Shown: one piece after another, positions 58,927 to 64,000 of the stretch
How the letters are laid out: every line of letters starts with the position of its first letter
How positions within the stretch are numbered: position 1 is the first letter of the stretch
Assembly (NCBI GenBank): GCA_003149635.1
Contig: QCWI01000001.1
Location: 64,037-128,036 of the forward strand
Direction: 5' to 3'
DNA from: Fluviicola sp. XM-24bin1
GTDB taxonomy: Bacteria > Bacteroidota > Bacteroidia > Flavobacteriales_D > Crocinitomicaceae
DNA length: 64,000 bases
Program-made: the position numbers and the translations under genes
Notes under the pieces: model-generated
Databases searched by the model: none
Told to the model about the DNA's origin: nothing
The model's input: the letters and a program-made list of their open reading frames with translations, nothing else

Positions 58927-61701
58927 ATGCGATTACTTACGGCACTTCTATTCGGACTTATCTCAATAGGAGCGTTTGCGCAAGAAAAGAAGATCATTGA
59001 CCACACAGCATACAATGACTGGAAATCACTGAAAGGCGCTCAAATATCGAACGACGGGAAATTCATTTCGTATGAAATCAAACCGCACAGAGGAGACGGT
59101 GTTCTGTGCATTTACAATGTCGAAACGGGAGTTACCGATACTATCGAACGTGCCTACAGAGCGCAATTTTCTGGAGGGAGTACCTACATCGCATTTAAGA
59201 TCACCCCTGGTTTTGATACGCTTCGTACCTGTGAATTGAATGAGGTCAAAAGATCAAAATGGCCGAAAGATTCTCTTGGAATTTATTTCCTCGGGCAAGA
59301 TTCCATAGCAAAATATCCGCAGGTGAAATCCTTTTCTACAAGTGATGTAAACGATTGGATGGCGGTGCAATTCAGTCATAACAAAATGAAGGAGGTACCG
59401 GGCAAAAAGAAGAAGAAAAAGAAAAAACGCAAGAACAAAGATCCTGAGTATGATTCTAAAGGAAAATTGCTTTGGGTTTTCCATCCAGATTTCAATAAAG
59501 AGTTCAAGAACGTAACGGATTATTCCATGTCGGCAGAAGGAGATCATCTCGCCTTTGAAACACATCGTGAAATTGATGAAATCGACTCGTTGAAACTGAA
59601 TTTTTTCTCCTTCACAGACCGAACTGTTTGGACGTGGAAGGATCAATACACAAGCGTTCTGATCGAAGACTTCAACAATGCGGGAAATGAATTGGCATTC
59701 TTAGCTACGTTAGATACATCGGAGATCAAGCAGTACGACATCCACTTGTTAGCGGTTGATGGTTCATCCCATATCGTCATCGATTCCACAAAGGTTGGAT
59801 TTGACGCCGATCATTCCATTTCAAGACACCATGGATTGAGTTTCACTATGAACGACGACATCCTTTATTTTGGTATTGGAGATCGTGAAATTGAAGAACC
59901 AGAAGACACACTTACGAAGAAAGAGAAAGTACACTTGGATCTCTGGCATTACAAAGATCAGCGTTTGCAGCCGCAGCAGTTATTGGAGAAAGATCGTGAT
60001 TTGGAAGCGGCTCAATTGCATGCGTATCACATTGTTTCCGACAAAGTGGTTCAATTGGAAAATGACACGTTGGACGTTTATCAGGAATACAACCTCAAAG
60101 GAAAATACTTGATGGGTGCAAGCGATGAAGCCTATGCGCATACTTACAATTGGGTGTCTCCACGACCACGTGATTTCTATCGAATCAACATTGAAACGGG
60201 TGAAGCTGAGAAAGTACTGACTGGACAGAAATTCTGGCCTTCTATGTCGCCTTCAGGAGATTTCATGGCCTTCTATTGCGATGGTGAACACCACATGCTG
60301 GATTTGAATTCGGGGCAAGAAGACTGTATTACTTGTGATACTGAGGACATCGTTTGGATCGAAGATATGAACGGGATGCCAATGGAAGCCTATCCTAAAG
60401 GCGCTGGTTTCTGGACGCGTGACGAATCCAAAGTGTTGATTCAATCAGAGTTCGACTTCTGGCAATACGATCGAAATGAGAAAACGCTCACTTCGTATAC
60501 CCATGAAATGGGGAAGCTTGATAATGTAAAATTGAGCTTAAACATTTGGGAGCGCGACAGCGCATATTACGAGCCGTTCAATGCGTATTTCACCGGATTT
60601 GATGAAACAACAAAAGGTTCACGATTCTATGAGTTAAAAGAACACGATGGACATGTGGATTTGGTACAGACCGCTTCGTTTAATGCCAACGTAATGCAGT
60701 TGCAGCGATCCAAAAACAATGCACGTCACATTGTACGTAAAATGACCTTCCAGGATTATCCGGAATTGTACACATTCACGGATGATATGGCCGAGATGGA
60801 GAAAATCTCAATAACGAATCCGCAGCAGGAGGAATACAAATGGGGAACAGTGGAATTAACCAAATGGACCAGCTACGATGGAATTGAATTGGAAGGCCTG
60901 TTGTACAAACCGGAAGATTTTGATTCAACGAAATCGTACCCATTGATGGTATATTTTTACGAATTGTATGCAGATCGACTGCATACGCATTATATTCCTA
61001 AACCAACAGCGTCTATTATCTACGCTACCGAATATGCATCTGCCGGATATGTGGTTTTCATGCCGGATATTCGTTACAAACCCGGGCATCCGGCGAAATC
61101 TGCGTACGATTGTATTATGAGCGGTACAGATCACGTATTGGAACTCCTGCCCAATGTGGATTCTACACGTATGGCACTTCAGGGACAGTCCTGGGGAGGA
61201 TACCAAACGGCGCAAATGGTCACAATGACAAATCGTTACAGAGCAGCAATGGCAGGAGCTCCTGTCGCGAATATGTTCTCAGCATACGGAGGAATTCGTT
61301 GGGGAAGTGGATTGAACCGACAGTTTCAGTACGAACGCACACAGAGTAGAATTGGATATACCATCTGGGAACGTCCGGATTTATATGTGGAGAATTCACC
61401 TTTGTTCCATTTGCCAAATGTTGAAACGCCACTCATGATTATGCACAATGATAATGATGGCGCGGTTCCATGGTATCAGGGAATTGAATTGTTCACAGGA
61501 TTGAAACGATTGGGCAGACCAACCTGGTTGTTGAACTATAATGATGATAAGCACAACTTGATGCGTAATGCGAACAGAATTGATTTAAGTATCCGAATGC
61601 GACAGTTTTTTGATCATTACCTGATGGATGCTCCGGCGCCACAATGGTTGACCGAAGGTATTCCAGCTACGGTAAAAGGCAAGGAAATGCGCTACGAATA
61701 A
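58927..61701 (+). CDS. Prolyl-oligopeptidase-family S9 serine peptidase, secreted
   Basis: 924 residues with a signal peptide (to about 19, GAFAQ). A beta-propeller of about 600 residues precedes the alpha/beta-hydrolase catalytic domain. The catalytic triad is Ser755 in GQSWGGYQ, Asp844 in NDNDGAVP and His876 in DDKHNL. An unusual run of eight Lys followed by RKNK (residues 160-171) interrupts the propeller in a surface loop. Family members release dipeptides from the N-terminus of oligopeptides. It starts 45 bp after hemW and precedes the SulP gene by 68 bp. Confidence 0.92.
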   Translation: MRLLTALLFGLISIGAFAQEKKIIDHTAYNDWKSLKGAQISNDGKFISYEIKPHRGDGVLCIYNVETGVTDTIERAYRAQFSGGSTYIAFKITPGFDTLRTCELNEVKRSKWPKDSLGIYFLGQDSIAKYPQVKSFSTSDVNDWMAVQFSHNKMKEVPGKKKKKKKKRKNKDPEYDSKGKLLWVFHPDFNKEFKNVTDYSMSAEGDHLAFETHREIDEIDSLKLNFFSFTDRTVWTWKDQYTSVLIEDFNNAGNELAFLATLDTSEIKQYDIHLLAVDGSSHIVIDSTKVGFDADHSISRHHGLSFTMNDDILYFGIGDREIEEPEDTLTKKEKVHLDLWHYKDQRLQPQQLLEKDRDLEAAQLHAYHIVSDKVVQLENDTLDVYQEYNLKGKYLMGASDEAYAHTYNWVSPRPRDFYRINIETGEAEKVLTGQKFWPSMSPSGDFMAFYCDGEHHMLDLNSGQEDCITCDTEDIVWIEDMNGMPMEAYPKGAGFWTRDESKVLIQSEFDFWQYDRNEKTLTSYTHEMGKLDNVKLSLNIWERDSAYYEPFNAYFTGFDETTKGSRFYELKEHDGHVDLVQTASFNANVMQLQRSKNNARHIVRKMTFQDYPELYTFTDDMAEMEKISITNPQQEEYKWGTVELTKWTSYDGIELEGLLYKPEDFDSTKSYPLMVYFYELYADRLHTHYIPKPTASIIYATEYASAGYVVFMPDIRYKPGHPAKSAYDCIMSGTDHVLELLPNVDSTRMALQGQSWGGYQTAQMVTMTNRYRAAMAGAPVANMFSAYGGIRWGSGLNRQFQYERTQSRIGYTIWERPDLYVENSPLFHLPNVETPLMIMHNDNDGAVPWYQGIELFTGLKRLGRPTWLLNYNDDKHNLMRNANRIDLSIRMRQFFDHYLMDAPAPQWLTEGIPATVKGKEMRYE

Positions 61702-61720
61702 AGAAACAAACGAACAAACT

Positions 61721-61747
61721 TAAAATCTGTCTGATGATTTTAGACAG
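61721..61747 (+). promoter_or_regulatory. Two mutually exclusive hairpins before the SulP gene
   Basis: TAAAATC (61721-61727) pairs with GATTTTA (61736-61742). Alternatively CTGTCT (61727-61732) pairs with AGACAG (61742-61747). Both cannot form at once. They lie 23-49 bp before the ATG and could be a leader switch or a weak terminator of the peptidase gene. Confidence 0.3.
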
Positions 61748-61769
61748 GAGGTATTAACTCAAACACTCG

Positions 61770-64000
61770 ATGCCTGCACAACACAATGATATTCCTGCAG
61801 AAGGCTGGTTAGGACTGAAAAAACACTGGAGAAGCGACGTAATTGCTGCCATTAGTGTGTCATTGGTGGCATTACCTTTATCCCTTGCTATTGCCAAGGG
61901 AATGGGACTTCCGCCAATTTCCGGTTTGATTACAGCAGTTATTGGTGGTTTCATGACACTCGTATACCGTAGCGGGTACCTCACAATTAACGGTCCTGCA
62001 GCTGGATTGATTGCCGTTGTCGGAGCTTCTGCCGTTGCCCTTTCTGATAATCCGGGAGTTGAAGGAGATTACTCAGGATTCCCTCATGTTTTAGGAGCTA
62101 TTGTTGTGGCAGGAGCATTGCAAGTGGTTATCGGCTTGTTACGTTGGGGGCGTATTGCAGAAATCTTCCCAACATCTGTTATTCGCGGGGTATTGGCATC
62201 CATTGGGATTATCATCTTTGCAAAGCAATTACATGTTGCCATGGGAACGAAATCTGATGGACAAAATACCATCGAGATCATTCAACATCTATTTGAGAGA
62301 GTTCCACATGTTGATCCATACATTGCCTTTATTTCGGGGATTGGAATTTTACTGTTGATCTTTCACGCTCGTATTAGCTACAAAGCATTTCACTTGATTC
62401 CTGCTCCGGTTTGGGTACTTGGGATTACTGTTCCAATTGTACTTTTATACAATTATCTGGAAGCAAATCAAATTGCTGTATTTGGTCAGGTTTTCGAATC
62501 ACCAAAGGATTATCTCATAGATGTTCCTAACAACTGGATGGACGGGTTGGCGTACCCAAGCTTTGCTAAAGCGCATACCGGAACTTTCTGGATGTCCGTG
62601 ATTTCCATTAATCTGATTTCATCAGTGATTACACTTGCGGCGGCCAAAGCAGTAGACAAGCTCGATCCCTACAAGCGCAAAACAAATTTGAACAAAGATT
62701 TGACAAGTACAGGTATAGCCTCTATGGTCTCAGGAGCCGTTGGGGGATTGCCGGTACTAAACGTTATTGTTCGAAGTACTGTAAATGTGCACAACAATGC
62801 TAAAACGAAATGGTCGAACTTTTACCACGGATTGTTCATCGCTCTGTTCGTATTATTGTTGACGCCTTTAATACAATTGTTTCCGGTGGCCGCACTTGCG
62901 GCAGTTCTCGTTGTAACAGGGGTGAAATTGGCTTCTCCACGCGTCTTCAAAGAAGTCTATGAACAAGGTTTGGAACAAACGGTATTTTTCCTGGCTACTA
63001 TTATCATTACGCTCTACAACAATCCGCTTATAGGAATTTTAGGAGGTATTGGTGTTACCATGGTAGCTCATTTGTTGATTTCCAGACTTTCTATTCCACA
63101 ATTCATCCAAATGGCATTCAAGTCAGGTACAGGTTTGAAAGAAAACAAAGATGGAACTTACACATTGAAAGTTAAGGGCGTAGCAAACTTCCTTTCGCTA
63201 CTTCGTTTGATTGGAATACTTGAGAAAATACCTCCAGGTGCTGAAGTGACCGTTGATCTATCCAAAACAAGATTGGTGGATCTGACGTTTCAGGAGAAAC
63301 TATTTGAGTTCCGGGATTCTCACAGGTTAACGGGAGGCAAAGTGCATATCATCGGTTTAACCCAGCATATCGCAGCATCGAACCATAAATTGGCGTTAAA
63401 AACGCACGTTATTCCGAATTTCCAGAAAACGTCACCGCGTCAGCAGCGTATGAAGAAAATTGCTGCAGACAACAACTGGTACTACGTACGTCAGGAAAAT
63501 GTTGATGCAAGCGAATTGCTTGAATTTGATTTCTTTAAGTCGCGTCCGTTAGAGTCAAAATCGAATGTAATTGGCGGTGAATTTGAAGACTATCAGGTTG
63601 ATTGGGAAATGTCAGATATTGTGTTCGATGAAGGTGCTATGCTTTCAAAAGAAGTTTACAAAACGACATTGTTATTGGTGCATTTGCCTGGAAAAATCCC
63701 GGAATTTACTCTGGAAAGTGAGGGCATTTTCGACCGCTTATTCGAACGACTTTCGATCGCAAATCGTAAGGATATTGATTTTGAAGATGCACCTGTATTC
63801 TCGCATAAATTGAAATTGAATGGACCGGATGAAGAAGGAATTCGTGAGTTATTTACACCAGATCTCATTTCCTTTCTTGAGAGCGAAGAAGTCTATCACA
63901 TAGAATGCAATGGACGTGCTTTGATCATTTTCAAATCCCTTCGAATTGCAAACACGGGAGAAGTCAAGAATATGGTTCGATTTACAGGCGATCTTGTCAA
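61770..64000 (+). CDS. SulP/SLC26-type anion transporter with extra C-terminal domain, 3'-truncated
   Basis: 743 residues are visible and the frame is still open at the window edge. The first 450 residues form the SulP transport core with about 12 helices, opening with AAISVSLVALPLSLAIAKGMGLPP and the SulP signature YLTINGPAAGLIAVV. A STAS-like domain follows (about 465-570, VTVDLSKTRLVDLTFQEKL). After it, an additional domain (about 610 onwards) reads DIDFEDAPVFSHKLKLNGPDE then IRELFTPDLISFLE, a pattern I have seen in stand-alone hypothetical proteins but not as a usual SulP extension. Substrate (sulfate, bicarbonate or other) is unknown. Confidence 0.9.
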   Translation, partial: MPAQHNDIPAEGWLGLKKHWRSDVIAAISVSLVALPLSLAIAKGMGLPPISGLITAVIGGFMTLVYRSGYLTINGPAAGLIAVVGASAVALSDNPGVEGDYSGFPHVLGAIVVAGALQVVIGLLRWGRIAEIFPTSVIRGVLASIGIIIFAKQLHVAMGTKSDGQNTIEIIQHLFERVPHVDPYIAFISGIGILLLIFHARISYKAFHLIPAPVWVLGITVPIVLLYNYLEANQIAVFGQVFESPKDYLIDVPNNWMDGLAYPSFAKAHTGTFWMSVISINLISSVITLAAAKAVDKLDPYKRKTNLNKDLTSTGIASMVSGAVGGLPVLNVIVRSTVNVHNNAKTKWSNFYHGLFIALFVLLLTPLIQLFPVAALAAVLVVTGVKLASPRVFKEVYEQGLEQTVFFLATIIITLYNNPLIGILGGIGVTMVAHLLISRLSIPQFIQMAFKSGTGLKENKDGTYTLKVKGVANFLSLLRLIGILEKIPPGAEVTVDLSKTRLVDLTFQEKLFEFRDSHRLTGGKVHIIGLTQHIAASNHKLALKTHVIPNFQKTSPRQQRMKKIAADNNWYYVRQENVDASELLEFDFFKSRPLESKSNVIGGEFEDYQVDWEMSDIVFDEGAMLSKEVYKTTLLLVHLPGKIPEFTLESEGIFDRLFERLSIANRKDIDFEDAPVFSHKLKLNGPDEEGIRELFTPDLISFLESEEVYHIECNGRALIIFKSLRIANTGEVKNMVRFTGDLV

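Noticed and set aside
1-64000. tRNA, rRNA, CRISPR arrays, insertion sequences or prophage
   Set aside because: Looked for GTTCGA-type T-loops with acceptor stems, regular spacer arrays, transposase or integrase reading frames and phage structural genes; none was found by eye. A tRNAscan-type search would be decisive for tRNAs.

Overview
This window is a chromosomal segment of a Bacteroidota bacterium, most likely a flavobacterium of the Fluviicola/Crocinitomicaceae kind. The evidence is indirect but consistent. Several large secreted proteins end in a type IX secretion (T9SS) C-terminal sorting domain. Lipoproteins are abundant, and Omp28-like, SusC/TonB-type and DUF2891-type proteins occur. 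Many starts are preceded by a TAnnTTTG -7 box rather than a Shine-Dalgarno sequence. No rRNA, tRNA, CRISPR array, insertion sequence or prophage was recognised.

Layout. 1-9 kb: the end of an acyl-CoA carboxylase beta subunit, an ArnT-like glycosyltransferase, aspS with a small membrane protein, a secreted multicopper oxidase, and a GT-C-like membrane protein. 8.4-13.5 kb: two tandem HTH regulators, cysS, an Omp28-like lipoprotein with an outer-membrane barrel protein, and an orphan LuxR-type response regulator. 13.7-25.7 kb: a CBM9-like/GHL10-like secreted protein, polA, lipoproteins, a 1.1-kaa superfamily 1 helicase and a DNase I-fold protein. 25.9-36.2 kb: a PLP cystathionine enzyme, a KtrA-like K+ regulator, a 1311-residue secreted MORN/YwqK-repeat protein, an SDR, a BNR/YCF48 T9SS protein and an M43-type metalloprotease. 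36.3-43.4 kb: a hemA-hemC-hemD operon diverging from an RDD protein and rsmI, then small lipoprotein and membrane genes, a quinone-reductase-like MDR and a Rieske protein. 43.4-51 kb: a decayed TonB-dependent receptor, a Na+/H+-type antiporter, a compact arsenic operon (arsR-arsI-arsC-aquaporin) and an ALDH7-type dehydrogenase. 51-64 kb: a lipoprotein, a 1199-residue sortilin/BNR-like T9SS protein, a TPR protein, hemW, an S9 peptidase and a SulP transporter truncated by the window end.

Coherent pathways. hemA, hemC and hemD carry glutamyl-tRNA to uroporphyrinogen III, and hemW lies 18 kb away. The arsenic cluster pairs a C-As lyase-like enzyme and an arsenate reductase with an aquaporin in place of an ArsB/Acr3 pump, behind a 16-bp perfect palindrome. 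The secreted proteins (multicopper oxidase, metalloprotease, BNR/GEVED protein, S9 peptidase) suggest a surface-active, protein-degrading lifestyle.

The most unusual content is between the genes: several families of short-period repeats (7-bp and about 10-bp) and hairpins with a conserved TGAGGYTCTCGAAG core. One such repeat supplies the stop codon of a gene, and some hairpins act as probable terminators. The clearest gene-level oddities are the TonB-receptor pseudogene (internal deletion plus nonsense codon), the aquaporin-based arsenic operon, the SulP protein with an extra C-terminal domain, and the tandem HTH pair.
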